Assembly (NCBI RefSeq): GCF_964340395.1
Contig: NC_135549.1
Span: 33,957,832-34,021,831 of the forward strand
Length of the DNA: 64,000 nucleotides
From: Glandiceps talaboti
Lineage: Eukaryota; Hemichordata; Enteropneusta; Spengelidae
Reading direction: 5' to 3'
The notes below the pieces were generated by a model, which had not been told where the DNA came from, made no database searches, and saw only the letters and a list, made by a program, of their open reading frames with translations. A program made the translations under genes and the position numbers. The stretch's first letter is position 1. Each line of letters starts with the position of its first letter. Positions 1 through 12,018 of the stretch are shown piece after piece.

Positions 1-6
1 ATCTCT

Positions 7-66
7 ACTCACAGAGTCAAAAATTACTTGGTTGGGAATCCAAAATTTACTTTTGACTCTGTGAGT
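7..66. repeat. Short perfect inverted repeat
   Basis: Two 16-bp arms are exact reverse complements: ACTCACAGAGTCAAAA at 7-22 and its complement at 51-66, with a 28-nt loop. It could be the end of a foldback element that begins outside the window or a small hairpin. No coding sequence is nearby. Confidence 0.75.
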
Positions 67-1290
67 GGAAATTTTATGAAATAATAGTGGATAGTGAACA
101 ATTCGTTGTACTCTCTTTTACTTTTATATCTAAAGATATGCTGTATCATATTAAAGTTCAAAATCATTTAGTCTGTAAATGGGGGAGGGGTGTAGATACA
201 GGTACTGAACATGGACTGCATTGAGTATGGACCAGCAGTTTTCCTTAAGGACCAGCAGCATTTGCTACATGTCGGTCCTTATGACCAGTAGTCATTTCCC
301 CTTAAGTTCACACAGGCCATCACCAAAACAAATATACTGATATCTGGCCTAATGTCGTATCTTTTAAAGTAGTTGTCGAAAAGATGTCACATTCAAAGTA
401 AAAAAAACCCCGAACTTTGAAATTAAAAAAATGGATGGTGCTTTCTCAAATAAGTAACACAACAAAATAATCATTTTCTTTACCCTACTCCCGGAACTTT
501 TATGGCCCACCTTTATGTCGGAACCCAAGATGAACTCAGTGGATTCTCCATGTCATTATCATTATAATGGAAATTGAAGTTTGGATTTTGATGTCGAAGG
601 TACAGATTTGTTTACAAATTCAGGACCATTTTTTCCATTGTCGATTCAAAATGAATTGCGGAATAACGCTAGTGTCAGTGCAATGAGACTATTATATCAA
701 ACAACATTTCAAACAAAAACAATGACGAACACAACTGAAAGTGAATCTTCAAAGAGTGTGTACCGAGTGTTATAGTTTTTCAGGGCCACCAAATATTCCA
801 AAAAGAGAACTGTTGTTTATCAGTAAATGATTTAATATAAGGAACAAGATGTAAATGAGATTGAGCGCATCTTCAGAGTCACTGCATGCAGCAGGCGACC
901 TTACATTGAACGACCTTTTCCATCTTTTTTGGCGTTTCACTCTCTGACATTAATATTATTGCGACTTGCTGTCTCCAAATGAGAGAGACTTTCAGGACTA
1001 CTGTTACTCGCGGAAAATGCACAGTGCATGTGCACACTTCTTTTGTACTTTCCCACACAAAGAATTGTTAATTTGCTACACTGCAAAAAATTACAATTTT
1101 TAACTGAACACATTGTTATACAAAGTTAAGCCAGTGTATACAATAGAGATATAAGATATATATTAGGGAGGAGTTTTCTTTCTTCTTTCCTATATGCCCA
1201 GCTGCCCCCCCCCCCCCCACAGGCTAGAGTACTGATAGATGTAATCCAACGTTTTGAATAAAAGTTCTTTTCCAAGGTATTCAAAGGCAA
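67..1290. other. No gene recognised
   Basis: The stretch is AT-rich, with a C-run at about 1204-1218. Open frames are short and show no protein family I recognise. Confidence 0.5.
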
Positions 1291-1446
1291 GACATAATAG
1301 GTAAACACCGTGTTATCTCTGAATTTTACAGAATAGAACGACAACCAAGTGAGATTAATGGTTATATGTGTGAAAAGTTCTAAAATCCGCATGCACCAAA
1401 AAGAATCCAATACTGCATGTATGCCTGAAATATAAAATAAGCGTAA

Positions 1447-1737
1447 TTAGACGGGAAATGATGTGAATAATCTATTAATATCAAGGGGTTCCAGCGTTTT
1501 GAGGTGGAAAATGATTTCCTCTTCCTTTAACCTCAATTGATTCTCATCGCCAGAAACCTTACAAATTCCTGAAATAGACATATGTGATAAACTCTGATCG
1601 TTGGTAATAAAATGCATAGATAGGGGGTAGTTACGATTATTTTGTCTGGTAAGAAGGAGATGTTTCACGAAATGATCACCAAGACGACATATAATAGAAA
1701 CTATATATGAAAAACACATTTCTGGCATATAATGCAA
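1447..1737 (-). pseudogene. PLE GIY-YIG endonuclease C-terminal fragment
   Basis: This 96-codon frame resembles the C-terminal half of the GIY-YIG nuclease of EN-bearing Penelope-like elements: an Arg-Leu-Gly-Asp-x-Phe-x-x-His block (catalytic-Arg and His region), a YPLSMHF segment, MSISGI, and a terminal region with Glu residues followed by LKTLEPLDINRLF. The GIY and YIG strands themselves are not clear. It lies downstream of the RT fragment on the same strand, as expected in a PLE. Confidence 0.75.
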
Positions 1738-2446
1738 TACACTACGTTAGTACTAATACAAGTAAATCTACTCGTAACAGCCACACTGTTCTTATGGCCA
1801 AAACATGATTAGAGTTAATAATGAAATGACATGTACCACATACATCGATCGCATGGAAATGAACCAGCATTAACTTTCAATCCATGTTGTTCTGTATGGC
1901 CCACTCTATCTCTAAGACTGGTATCACGACGCCAAGCTGTTAAAGGTGCTTCAGGAAATAATGAATTGGTAACCCTATTAGAACGTATGATATTAAAATT
2001 GTATGCAATGTTCTTAACGCTAATGGATGGTATGTTAAAGCCAATAAGGGACGATCGTTGTTACTCCTCTGATCATGTGATTTGATACAAGCTTCCCTAG
2101 ACAAATATAACACCTACTCTAAAGCTGTATTGGTAACCGACACTGGATAACCACGTTGCTGGAAGTACGTACAAAATTCAGCAGACCTTTCCCTGAAATC
2201 CAAATCACTACTACAAATACGACGTAAACGAAGTAATTGTGAATAGGGAATGGACACTTTACATGTATTAGGATGTGATGAACCATACTGCATATATGAA
2301 TGTGAATTAGTAGATTTAGTATAAATAGATGTAGCTATATCATCACCATCAATCCTAAGGGAGATGTCAAGGTAATTGATAGTTAGTTCAGAAATGTCAT
2401 AAGTATACTGAATAGCAGGATTAAAGTTACATATGTAGTTAATAAA

Positions 2447-2902
2447 TTACATAAGGTCCTCAAGTTTGAGTGAAGCTGCACCAACGCCATCATCAATAAA
2501 TCGCTTTATATATAGATCAGGTAAGATCCCTTGATACGAACTGAAAATAAGGTGTTCTTGATAAGACATAAATAAACAAGCATAACTAGGACCAAGACAA
2601 CTTCTCATAACAACGTTAACGCCGCGTTTCTGCACAAAATACCTGTCATTAAAGGTAAAATAATTACAGCTAAGAACAAGTTTAGTCAATATCAGAAGTG
2701 CGTGGCTGGGAGGGTCAAGTACAGATCTTAAATTAAGGTAGTGTTCGATTGCAACTAAACCTTCATTATGTGGTATGGAAGTATACAAGGACTTAACGTC
2801 CACAGGAAAATGGTATCGTGGCTTACCTTGTTGAAATTGGAAGCTATTAACTACTTTAAGAGCATGGTTCGTATCCTTAATGTAGGTAGGCTGAGATGCC
2901 AC
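2447..2902 (-). pseudogene. PLE reverse transcriptase fragment
   Basis: This open segment of 151 codons carries the RT palm of the Penelope-like element. The frame also reads on upstream of the first Met (to about 2970) with PLE-like residues including GALLRPIVASQPTY, so the annotated Met is not a true start. The polymerase A motif (DVKSLYTSIPH) and the C motif (FIDDG) are both intact. The stop at 2447-2449 is in frame with the continuing thumb domain, so the protein is truncated. Confidence 0.85.
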
Positions 2903-3089
2903 AATTGGTCGTAAAAGGGCACCTAAATAACGCGCAATGAACTGAGACAGACTAACAGAATCTGGAATAGTTTACTGTTTCTATAAATCATTTGATGATA
3001 ATAATGAAAAGTTGAAGTTTTATACATGACGTAAACTTCATGACTATAATGACTATTATATTTAGTCTGGTTGAAATGTATATCTCAGA

Positions 3090-3300
3090 TACATGCTGAG
3101 TGTATTTACTAATAAGTTTTATCAATTTGTGGCCATCTCAATGATTACTGGTTCCGGACCTAAATATCTTAGTGAACTTCTTCACCAGTATCGCCCCTCA
3201 AGAAATTTCAGGTCCTCCTCTGATACTCGTCGTCTTAGAGTACCCCATGTAACCACAAAATGCTTTGGTGAAAGATCATTCTCATTAATGAAATCATCAA
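3090..3300 (+). pseudogene. LINE RT C-terminal tail fragment
   Basis: The frame contains GPKYLSELLHQYRPSRNFRS and then an Arg-Val-Pro...Gly-Glu-Arg-Ser-Phe-Ser stretch, the signature of the C-terminal end of CR1/L2/Jockey-type non-LTR reverse transcriptases (Pro-x-Tyr-Leu ... Leu-Arg-Ser ... Gly-x-Arg-Ser-Phe). The usual following WN-x-LP motif is absent because the sequence passes into an unrelated dispersed repeat. It is a short dead fragment. Confidence 0.7.
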
Positions 3301-3720
3301 ATAATGTCTATTACGGTGATTTAGGTTACCATGGTAATAGATGTTCCTAAAATAATAACTATTTTTGCACTCAGCATGACAAACTACCCAATAGGTTGGT
3401 CAATATGCAAATAAACTATGTTATAATTAGATTTATCTTATTTTCCAGATATGTAGGTGTTTAACCAAGACATTTTTTAGTCTACTCTGTTTCCATGGAA
3501 ACAGCTGAAAACAGATAGCCCAATCTCATACATGTCAAAATTAATTTTCATCGTTTCCCATGTTTTATGTCAAATTTTGGAAAAATCATCCACATATGGT
3601 GATTTTGGTTACCATGGAAACGGATGTTAGTGTTTCGAACTCGGCATAAAAATCTCGGGTAGGGTGGTTAATATTCAAAAGAAGTTGATTATTATGAAAA
3701 TTATTATATAAGATTTATTT
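3300..3720 (+). repeat. ~300-bp dispersed repeat, about 1.5 tandem units
   Basis: The right part of a unit (about 3300-3470) is followed by a fuller unit (about 3470-3720). Landmarks: GTTACCATGG, ATGTTCCTAAAATAATAACT, AATAAACTATGTTATAATTA, CAGATATGTAGGTGTTTAA, then CTGTTTCCATGGAAACAGCT and TTTTATGTCAAATTTTGGAA. The same landmarks in the same order recur at 10230-10550 and partly at 12540-12700. No protein is encoded. Confidence 0.8.
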
Positions 3721-3721
3721 A

Positions 3722-3765
<44 letters not shown>
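3721..3765. repeat. (ATT)n microsatellite
   Basis: Short AT-rich trinucleotide run of about 12-14 units, directly after the dispersed repeat. Confidence 0.85.
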
Positions 3766-6700
3766 AAGTGAAGGGGTTAAAATATTATATAATAAAAAAG
3801 CATTGTCTGAGAGACGATTTAGAGGAGTGGTGCCTTTTGGTCCTATTGTCAATTCAATGTATCCGTTTGAGCATATATTTGCGATGCCGGCTCATATTTG
3901 CTATACTGACTGACGTTTGAGGGCGCCCTTTCACAACTTTATCTGTACATACTTAATTCTGCATTCAATTTGTGAGAATCTAAAATATAATAAAAGTAAT
4001 TTCAAAATTGCATGTCAGGAAAATGAAAAAGTTAAGGGATTTAATATTATATAATGAAAACGTCTGGGACTTTAGTTGGATATCACTGAAGTTGAAGTTT
4101 TAATACTAAATTAATTTTACGACATTTCTCATTCAAGCTCAAGTTGTAAGAGTTTGGAGTTTGGTTACTCCTCTGTATAAATATTATTTTATTTCTTACT
4201 AATTATGCACACTTAAATAACTGAACTTTTAATAATTCAAATCGAACGTATGTCATTATACTGTGGAATGCGCCCAGTCAACAAAAGTCTAAATATTTGT
4301 ATATACTATTAGCAGTTCTGTAAAATGACAAAACATAGATCAGTGTGAAATATCCCCAGGAATCTATAGAGTTTGTTCGAACGTAAATTATTCATTTCTA
4401 TATCCCAGTGTAATTGACTGTGACTTCACATCCGGGACTAATTTGACTTTTACCTATATTTCTCCCGGGCGGAACCAGTGGCCATCTTTGACCAAAAATC
4501 AATATCCATTTTAGACCATATACAGGTTTTTTTTAGCATAAAGTTTAGACAAAATACATTTTCCTTATGAGGCAACATTGTGGGGCAATTAATGGCAATT
4601 ACGATTTGGCAAAGGACAAATGGCCACATTTTAGATCAAGCGAAATCAAATATATGCAATGTGGACCCGTTTAAGACTATTGAGTTCGAAAAAAAACCCT
4701 GACCCCATTTTAGACCAAATGGCTAGAAAACGAACCAAAATGGCGGCAGATAAATGTATACTCGAATAAAGGAGTAATCCCCCCCCCCCGATATTTGTCT
4801 GAACAACTCTCATCACGACCGAGCAAGCTTAACAAGCCAAATACATTGTTCTGTAATGATTTATAACGTTGTCGATGACATTCCTTGAAAACAATATTTG
4901 CAATGCGCCTTACTATATTTGTAATATTATTCCGAAATCGCTGCTGTTTTCAAATCAACGTAGACTTTAACAACATACTGTAACCAATATCCCTCGCCGG
5001 CCGTTCAGCAAATTCATGTAACATAATGTAATACACTGTACAGTCCAAAGTAAATATATCATTCCATGAAGTGTTTAGTAGTAGTACTTGTACTTTACTG
5101 AAAAGATTGTCGATTTTTTCAGACCCGCTGGGCGCTCTGAGCTGTGCGAGTGTGATAAAATTTGAGCCAGGTTTTTGAGCTCTTGGTACTTATTTCTTTT
5201 CAGAACATCTTTGCGTGCCATTGTGGTGGAGTCAAATGATGTATCCATTCCTGGCAAAACTTGGCCTCAGATTTCTATTTGCTTTGAAGACAGGTGTACT
5301 TGATATTTAAGGATCATTTACAGAAATAATAGTTATCAACGTTAGATTTATTTACGAGTTACGTCACTTTACCCATCATCAATGTCGCTTGTCAGATATC
5401 ACACTAAATGTGTTGCTTCCCATCAGAAAATTTAACTGAAAGTAAGGAAATTTTTTATCGTATTAAACATATTCAGTCATAAAATCGTCAGGTTTTTCTG
5501 GCAATTTCCATTACTTGTTTAGAAAGATTGCAGTTCAATAATATTTGGAAGCAAAAGCATAAAGTTAGCGCTAAATATTACATGATCACAATCAATCCCA
5601 GTCAACCAGATGCACATGGTGGTATGTCTGTGCCTCCTGTATGGCACGGACGGACTAGCTTGCCTGTCAGTGTCATATTTTGCTTCTTATCTTCAAGATG
5701 TTTTAAGAATTTGAAAATAGTCTGTGTCTGATCAACAGAATTTCTCTTCCACTGAAGTTAAGACAACATTTAGTTGTACTCACTCATGTAAACATTGTTG
5801 ATCATGCATGAGATGTCACACTGACCTCGTTTCCTTCGACGTCCGTATGAAACTAGGTCAAGGGTTAAATTCACCAAGAACACTTTCGCTAGTGATAACA
5901 TTGCTAGTCTTGTTTTGCCGCGTAATCATCAAATATTTTCCAGATAATTATGAATTAATATCTTATTTTACACTTAGGGCTTTTTAGTTTTGTCTGATAA
6001 CGAGCCACCTTGAAAACTATGTACTCACTTTATTTCATTTTCTCTTCATTGGGTTCATTACATCCACACAGTAACAGGAAGCAATTTCATTGTCTTTCAA
6101 AAAACTACCCGTCCCGTGCTTACTGAAGACTTACTGTACATGTGGCATGGTGTATCGTCTACGACTATTTTTGTCTTGTAAAATAAAATTTGAACATGCG
6201 GAAGAGAACTACGGCTAGACATGTCTTATTTTTGTTTTATTTATTTATTTTTTGTTTTGATGTATTGACTGTACTGTGTTGTGTCTAACATTTTATTTCT
6301 AACTTGAATGCAAGTAGCGACGCCGGAAAGATCAACATCGTCCTAAACGAACTTCGAATTGAATATAGTTTTACTATCCATACCTCAACAAGGTTTCAGT
6401 CATTTTATTGGTAAATATTAGCTATTTTATAGCATTTCTGCAAAGTTCCTGCCGCTAGAAGACACGCCCTCTATGACCTGTAACTTTTATATATCTATAG
6501 ATGTGCAACTAGTTGCTTTGTGTATGCGCTCTGTCGCAGTTGCTAGCCTCGTCGCATGTGACGAATTGCTATATGAACCTGTGTTTGCCATGATGCAGAA
6601 ATTTTCCAGGTAGACACAACAATGGCAACACTGAATTGTAACATCAGTACAGCATTGCGTCTTTTTATGTTCATTTCGACAATGATACATGTTAAGTATC

Positions 6701-7320
6701 ACAATAAAAGAGTTCAACTCTGGGTAGTCTGCTTGAAAGCAAGACAGACAATCGGACTAAGCATTATTGTTACAAAAAAAACAAAAACAAAATTATCATG
6801 AAGCTGACTTGCCTTCTTTATATCAATTCAAACACATTTTTTATTTCACTTTGATCATGAGCGACACCCAGGGAACCCAGTTACATTTACATGCTTACTG
6901 GCCTTCAAAACGTTCGTTGCATCGGTAAAGGTTATTATTGTGATGGCCAAATATAGTGTGTTTACTTGTACTACATGTAAACAGGCATGTAGTTCTCAAC
7001 TTGTCATGCTATACTGTAATGTACAATGAAGCAAACTGAATCTTTACAACAACAACAACAACAACAACAATAACGACGTTACATTTTTATTTTGTTTTTA
7101 ATCGTAGGTTTTTGCACAAAAAGTATCCTGATGGTGAAACGTTTGCTAAAGGAAACTAGAAAGGCCTCCGGCACTCGCAGTTCAATCAATACGTGGTTAT
7201 AGTATTGCTCCGGATCGGAGCGGGGTGAAGACATTAGTTTTAGATAAAACGTAGCAAAACAGGCACGAACGACTATCCACAGTCTACACTATGTAAAGAG
7301 GGTACCTTTTTGGTGTTCAT
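3766..7320. other. No gene recognised
   Basis: I see no coding domain on either strand. Minor items are a C-run at about 4782-4791 and a (CAA)n run at about 7050-7070. Short frames at 5075-5257 (minus), 5528-5731 (plus) and 6487-6717 (minus) show no recognisable family. Confidence 0.5.
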
Positions 7321-7419
7321 CATTTAATGTTTTTGACATGTATGTAAGTTGCACTTACATTCTGGTAAATTCATCAGTGACACAGACGGTCTGAGTTCTA
7401 TTGCTGAACTTGAAGACTT

Positions 7420-8060
7420 CAACAATGCTGTGTAGTGGTGATTTCTGTAGAATTTGCAAATCTTCTCTCCCTGTGTCTCAGACCTTGTGTTATGTGGACT
7501 GTATCGCAGATGTTGTCTTGTACCAACTTCTCCACGCATGAATTTTCTTTGCAGTTCGCCTGGTTCATCATTACCATGGAAGAACGTTTTTCTTCCATTT
7601 TTGAAAGAGGAGTACACATATATCTCTCGTCTAAGGACCATGGCAAGTGCTTTTACATTGTATTCATATGCTCCCATCTTCCTGGCATCATTGATGATAT
7701 CACAAAAATTGTGTGGTACTTGATCTCTAATGATACGTCTCTCAAAAGTATTTTATTTCTTTTATAATTGTCTATATGGTGGCCAGACAGAGTTCCTTGA
7801 TGGAGAAACAGTCATTTAAAGAAAGGCGGATGCTATGCCATAGACAATTGCCATCACCTTTAGCGCTGTATAGTCATTCCACATTGATGGATGCAATTCT
7901 TTAGGGATTGCATTTGATATGGTGAGCTTTGTTGTATCATATTTTAGGCCGCTTTCTCATAAGTCAATTGTTCCTTCAATATAACGCATGTTGTGCATTA
8001 AAATGCCTTCTGTAGCTGTCGGTGAAGATCTGCAGACCACATCTGTGCTGCTTCCAATCT
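7420..8060 (-). pseudogene. Helitron-associated OTU cysteine protease remnant
   Basis: An OTU domain cleaves ubiquitin-like chains in cellular homologues; its role in Helitrons is unknown. One frame runs from about 8060 to 7780 with a single stop and includes MWNDYTALKGDGNCLWHSI, where Asp (7853-7855) and Cys (7844-7846) match the OTU Asp-Gly-x-Cys catalytic motif. After a frameshift near 7740 it continues with KALAMVLRREIYVYSSF and ends in NHHYTALL, whose His (7435-7440) matches the catalytic His. All three triad positions are present although the gene is broken. The plus-strand frames over 7435-7767 are antisense shadows. Confidence 0.8.
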
Positions 8061-8235
8061 TCCAACAATTCTTGATCTTAGGTAATAAGATTAAGATCAA
8101 ATGATAGAGTTCCCAACCACCATTTGTTATTTGTTGTACAATTATGTGACCATCCCAAGGGAGGAGAACTGGTAGATTTTAACTTACAACATGTTTATCT
8201 TCTTCATGTCGTCAGCATTCTTAGAAGTTTATTAT

Positions 8236-9160
8236 GGGAATCCATATTTGCATGATGCCAGTTGCTTTCCATTACTATCGACAAAGCATCGTTCTGGAAG
8301 TCATTTTCCATGGAGTTGATATTTTGTGACCATTTCTCTTGAGGGAATTTCTATTTCGTCTACTGAAGGGTCGTTACTTATTGGCATTTCGGCCGTCACA
8401 GCATCATTCGGTATAGTGCCATCCTCGCACCATACCACCATGTGTATATGTAATGCTCCACTGTTTTGATATTCTATTCTCCACCAGGAGTGATTGACTT
8501 TTCCTAGTGGTCCTGTAGTTTGAAGAACTTTCTGTCTGAATAGTTTGAATCTTTGGTAGAAGGCAACTACGGTTTCAGTAGAATGGTTTATGCATGGGAC
8601 ACAGTTTGATTAATATGTTGTGCTTGTGCTACCATTAACAGTAACTGTTACTTGCAACTCACCCCAGTTGTCATTTTGAGTTAGTGTAATAAAGAATGGG
8701 GGCTTTCCAAACTCCGCACTCATGGCAAGTAGATCAGGAAGTCTTCCTTTCCAGTATCCTTTAGACCCTGGGATGGTTGTAGACATTGCATTTCCATGTA
8801 TGTTGTTGGATTTTATATCTTTTGTTGTTGGTTGTGTGACTGTTCTTTGCATGTGATTTCTTTGCATTTTCGTTTTCATCAATCTGTCATACCAAAAGAA
8901 AGCCCGGTATTTATCTCTTCTCCATCTTTCATCATAATTCAGTTGTCTGACTTTACAGTATTGAACTCTAGTCACAGCTTGAAATTGGGAAATGTCATTA
9001 CAGTTTACTGGTTTGGGACGCTGGATTCCAGCTACATCTGTTGTTGCTGTAATGTTACCTTCCTTCTTTTGATCTTCAAATTGAATGACTAAGGCATGTT
9101 CTTCTTTTCCTGTTTGCTTTCCTAATGCTTTACCCTTGGCATCTGTCAGGTAATCACCGC
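8236..9160 (-). pseudogene. Helitron Rep (HUH endonuclease) remnant
   Basis: Rep nicks and joins single-stranded DNA during rolling-circle transposition. The first part (about 8610-9160) shows VTRVQYCKVRQLNYDERW followed by LPDLLAMSAEFGKPPFFITL and Thr-x-Asn-x-x-Trp, as in the Helitron-like N domain. After a frame break, the frame at about 8360-8595 contains EYQNSGALHIHMVVW, in which His-Ile-His (8442-8450) is the metal-binding HUH motif. A CKYGFP block follows near 8240, as in other Helitron Reps. The catalytic Tyr motif could not be located with confidence. Stops and frameshifts mean no full-length protein. Confidence 0.85.
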
Positions 9161-9300
9161 TGGCAATTGCTACTGGTTTGTTGGAATTGTGTCTGTATCA
9201 CCCCATTTTTCCTCATATCTTAAATTTCATCTAACTGACCCGGGTTGGGGTCCTGAACAAACTCGTGCGGTCAAGGTACATATTTCTTTACCCTGTCAGA

Positions 9301-9711
9301 TTACCTCCTTTGAGCTCCATTTTTTATAGGCATGCCTTTGTTTTTACATGAGGCTGCACTTTCTGATCGGCGCCGCGTCATTGTTTTCCCGCTCCTTTTA
9401 GTATTGTTGTATTTCTTGCTAAATTGAATGTGTGCGAATTCATATTCGATTGTACATCGCTCGACTCGGAGTCGCTGAAATCTTGTGTCGATGATGCAGT
9501 CGAATCTACGGTAGACGATGTGTCTTTTTCTAGCGTGAGCAATTTCGCTACTGAACGTTGTAAAAGTTACCGTTTCCTTACGTAGATCTTTCATCGAAGG
9601 GCGATCGTAGCGAGTACCGGAGTTGTGAGGTCCGTCTACCTCATCCCTGGGTGATTGGGTGTTCCCCATTACGTGCTCAGTTAGTACGTATACTTTCATT
9701 TGGTCCGCCAA
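9301..9711 (-). pseudogene. Possible Helitron N-terminal region, unidentified
   Basis: A 136-codon minus-strand frame, rich in Arg and Lys, overlaps the start of its upstream neighbour by 16 bases. It shows no clear catalytic motif. It is assigned to the Helitron only by position and strand between the Cys-rich segment and the Helitron-like N domain. Confidence 0.35.
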
Positions 9712-10040
9712 CCTGTCGACCTGTCTCTGTATACATGTACCTTCGTCTCCATTGTCTCTGCTGTTAGTTTGTCCATAGCTGACTTTGCTTTTGACTTGTG
9801 TTTGCCTCCGTTGGTCTGGTCACTGGTACTTGTACTCGGACCTGCTAAATTGACGTCCGCCCCTTCCATATCACTTGAATTCCCTGACATGTTGACAGAA
9901 CAAAGCTTCCCACTTAGTCCATGGTGGCCTTGGATAGGTTTGCGACAAGTGGTACAAAGTCGGAGGGACATATGAGAGAAATTATTGCCCCAAAATACTG
10001 AGCAGTTCCACACACGACCGTGAAAAGTAAATTCATGCAC
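9696..10040 (-). pseudogene. Helitron N-terminal Cys-rich segment (tentative)
   Basis: This minus-strand frame contains LCTTCRKPIQGHHGLSGKLC, a Cys-x2-Cys ... Gly-His ... Cys pattern like a zinc knuckle, followed by a Ser/Thr/Lys-rich low-complexity segment. Placement just upstream of the Helitron Rep on the same strand suggests it is the element's N-terminal region or an upstream small ORF. The family is not identified from the residues themselves. Confidence 0.45.
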
Positions 10041-10229
10041 ATGCGCAGTACAGGGCTTACGCTTATATCAACACACTAAAACAATGATGTCATACAAAAA
10101 AGGTCAACACTGAGGTCATCCCTAAACAGATGGAAATTACAGTAAATGACACATTTAAACCCTATATGGTATTTTAATAGCAAACACATTCATTTGTAGG
10201 TGTATGTCAGATGTATTTTTTTACTAAAA

Positions 10230-10550
10230 CATGGTAAGCGTATTTTATGTTTCCATGGAAGCCACTATCCAATTTTAGATAATCTGTCTTACAATGGATA
10301 GCACTAGTGCATAAATGCCAAAAGTAAAGAATATTTTTTGGAAAATTTCTTCTTCGACTTTTACATAAATTTTGGAAAACATTTGCATAATATGGTGACT
10401 AGGTTACCAGGGCAACAGATGTTCCTAAAATAATAACTTTTTGAACTCAGCTTAACAAACTACTAAAAATAGGGTGGTCCATATGGAAATAAACTATGTT
10501 ATAATTAAATTTATCATGTTATTTTCCAGATATGTAGGTATTTAATCAGA
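10230..10550 (+). repeat. ~300-bp dispersed repeat, second copy
   Basis: One full-length unit of the repeat seen at 3300-3720. It carries GTTTCCATGGAAGCC, then GACTAGGTTACCAGGGCAAC, ATGTTCCTAAAATAATAACT, and CAGATATGTAGGTATTTAAT. It lies just outside the Helitron 5' side. Confidence 0.8.
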
Positions 10551-11890
10551 GGAGGTAGGAAGAGTCTCACATGACACCCATGTGACCATTTCACGATAGA
10601 GCATACACTGATGACCTAGGTGAGTACCTCATGCTTTTATCTGTTTTATTACCATTTGCGACATCAGTCTTTTGTTCAGACGATCACTATTTTTGAAAAT
10701 GACCATTACGAGTGTAATGCAACACGGTAATCATGTTTTCAGTTTTTATAGTGTTTCTACAACGAACACAAACTTTGGTACTTGACAAGTCAATGTTATG
10801 GATATTTATATTTCCGGGTTTTCCACCTCGGTCGTTTTAACACAAAATTATGTTTCTATGTATGCTTTTGTCACTTTTCTATTAGTTATTTTCATGAATT
10901 TCATGGTTCTGCATCGATTTCCCAGATACCCCGCTTTATAATGTGTGTAAATTGCCACTACTTTTTGTTGATTTTCGATGTTTTCAAGATGGCGACCCAT
11001 TGTGCGTGCATATAACACGCGAAGTGGCTTGGCCGTTGACGACTGTTCTACACTTGCTGGCCGGACGCGTACGTGTTTATTGACACTCTCGTGTCGTGCA
11101 GTGATCGTGTGCAGTGATCGGTACACGTAACACTAAAATTGTCAGCATTGTATCCTTAAACTTTTGTCCTTTTCACTCTTATCAAGACATTTTTCTGTTT
11201 ATTTTCAGATTCGTCGCTATCGCTAGTCGATTTGCTGTGCCAACTCTGGACTTTCTTCTGTTCTTCATGTTACATTTTGTCTCGTATTAAACCATCTCTG
11301 TGTTGACTTCTATAAATTTGTCTTGTTTGAGGAAAAGACCTGAATGTAATTTAACGTAAACCCCTTTCCTACCCCCTGATAATAGCTAAAGAAATAATTT
11401 AGCTTACATCTTACAAACTAATTGTTTAAAAAAATAATGTACAGCAACGTCATCTATTACAAATTTGTATGATAGACAATTGAGACCTTCAAGGCCTATT
11501 TTATGTCTAAGCTTTCAATATGTTCAGAAAACACTCGTATTACGGATCCATGTAGTAAATATTTTCCTCTTCACATGACTTTCATGCCAGTCACTCAAAA
11601 TACCAAATGATATATGTCGGTATCTACAAATCTCGTCATTCCAGCTCAAAATTACATATATTACATCTACCTTGCTAGTATATTTCACAATGCTTACATG
11701 ATCAAAAATACCTCATCATACAAATGTACGTTACCACTATTTACGTAGCCTAAGCACATTTTGCTACATGTTTGTCGCGTTGCCAGACAAGAGAGCAAAA
11801 CCATGTCGGATTAAAATATGCGAAACTGAGAGACTTGCACAATTTGTGGCAATATATAACTTTATAATACAAAGGCCGAAGTCTTGTTGT
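10551..11890. other. No gene recognised
   Basis: No coding domain or repeat is evident. Frames at 10782-11015 (plus) and 10848-11126 (minus) overlap each other and look random. Confidence 0.45.
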
Positions 11891-11895
11891 AGTTG

Positions 11896-11898
11896 TAT

Positions 11899-11949
<51 letters not shown>

Positions 11950-11954
11950 TCTAT

Positions 11955-12017
<63 letters not shown>

Positions 12018-12018
12018 T
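11896..12018. repeat. (TTTA)n microsatellite
   Basis: About 30 units of TTTA with one or two interruptions (a CTAT at about 11950). The Leu-Phe-Ile-Tyr open frames across it are artefacts of the repeat. Confidence 0.95.

Larger units (their letters stand above)
1447..2970 (-). mobile_element. Penelope-like retroelement, RT plus GIY-YIG, decayed
   Basis: Read on the minus strand, this is the C-terminal two thirds of a Penelope-like element (PLE), a retroelement that copies itself with a telomerase-related reverse transcriptase (RT) and usually nicks DNA with a GIY-YIG nuclease. Visible in order: RT with DVKSLYTSIPHNEGL and the catalytic KRFIDDGVG (Asp-Asp at about 2486-2497); thumb with SSHPNTCKVSIPYSQLLRL followed by FRERSAEFCTYFQQRGYP (about 2085-2445); a linker ending in GSFPCDRC (about 1820-2060); and the GIY-YIG tail with RLGDHFVKHLLLTRQNNRN and a conserved Glu-containing end (1447-1737). 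The copy is dead: there is an in-frame stop after the RT segment (2447-2449), more stops after the thumb, and a frame break before the endonuclease. The 5' part and terminal repeats are not seen. Identification as a PLE is firm; the subfamily is not determined. Confidence 0.9.
7420..10040 (-). mobile_element. Decayed Helitron (Rep + OTU), helicase missing
   Basis: Read from 10040 down to 7420, this is a degenerate Helitron, a rolling-circle DNA transposon. In order: an N-terminal region with a Cys-rich knuckle (9696-10040) and a basic segment (9301-9711), a Helitron-like N domain (8610-9160), the Rep HUH site (8442-8450), a CKYGFP block near 8240, and an OTU cysteine-protease domain (7420-7860). 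OTU domains are known in Helentron/Helitron2-type elements. No helicase motifs were found between the OTU region and position 5000, and no terminal hairpin was located, so the copy is truncated at its 3' end. Stops and frameshifts occur throughout. Confidence 0.85.

Noticed and set aside
7435-7767. Plus-strand frames of 89-110 codons
   Set aside because: They are antisense to the OTU domain of the minus-strand Helitron and match no family.
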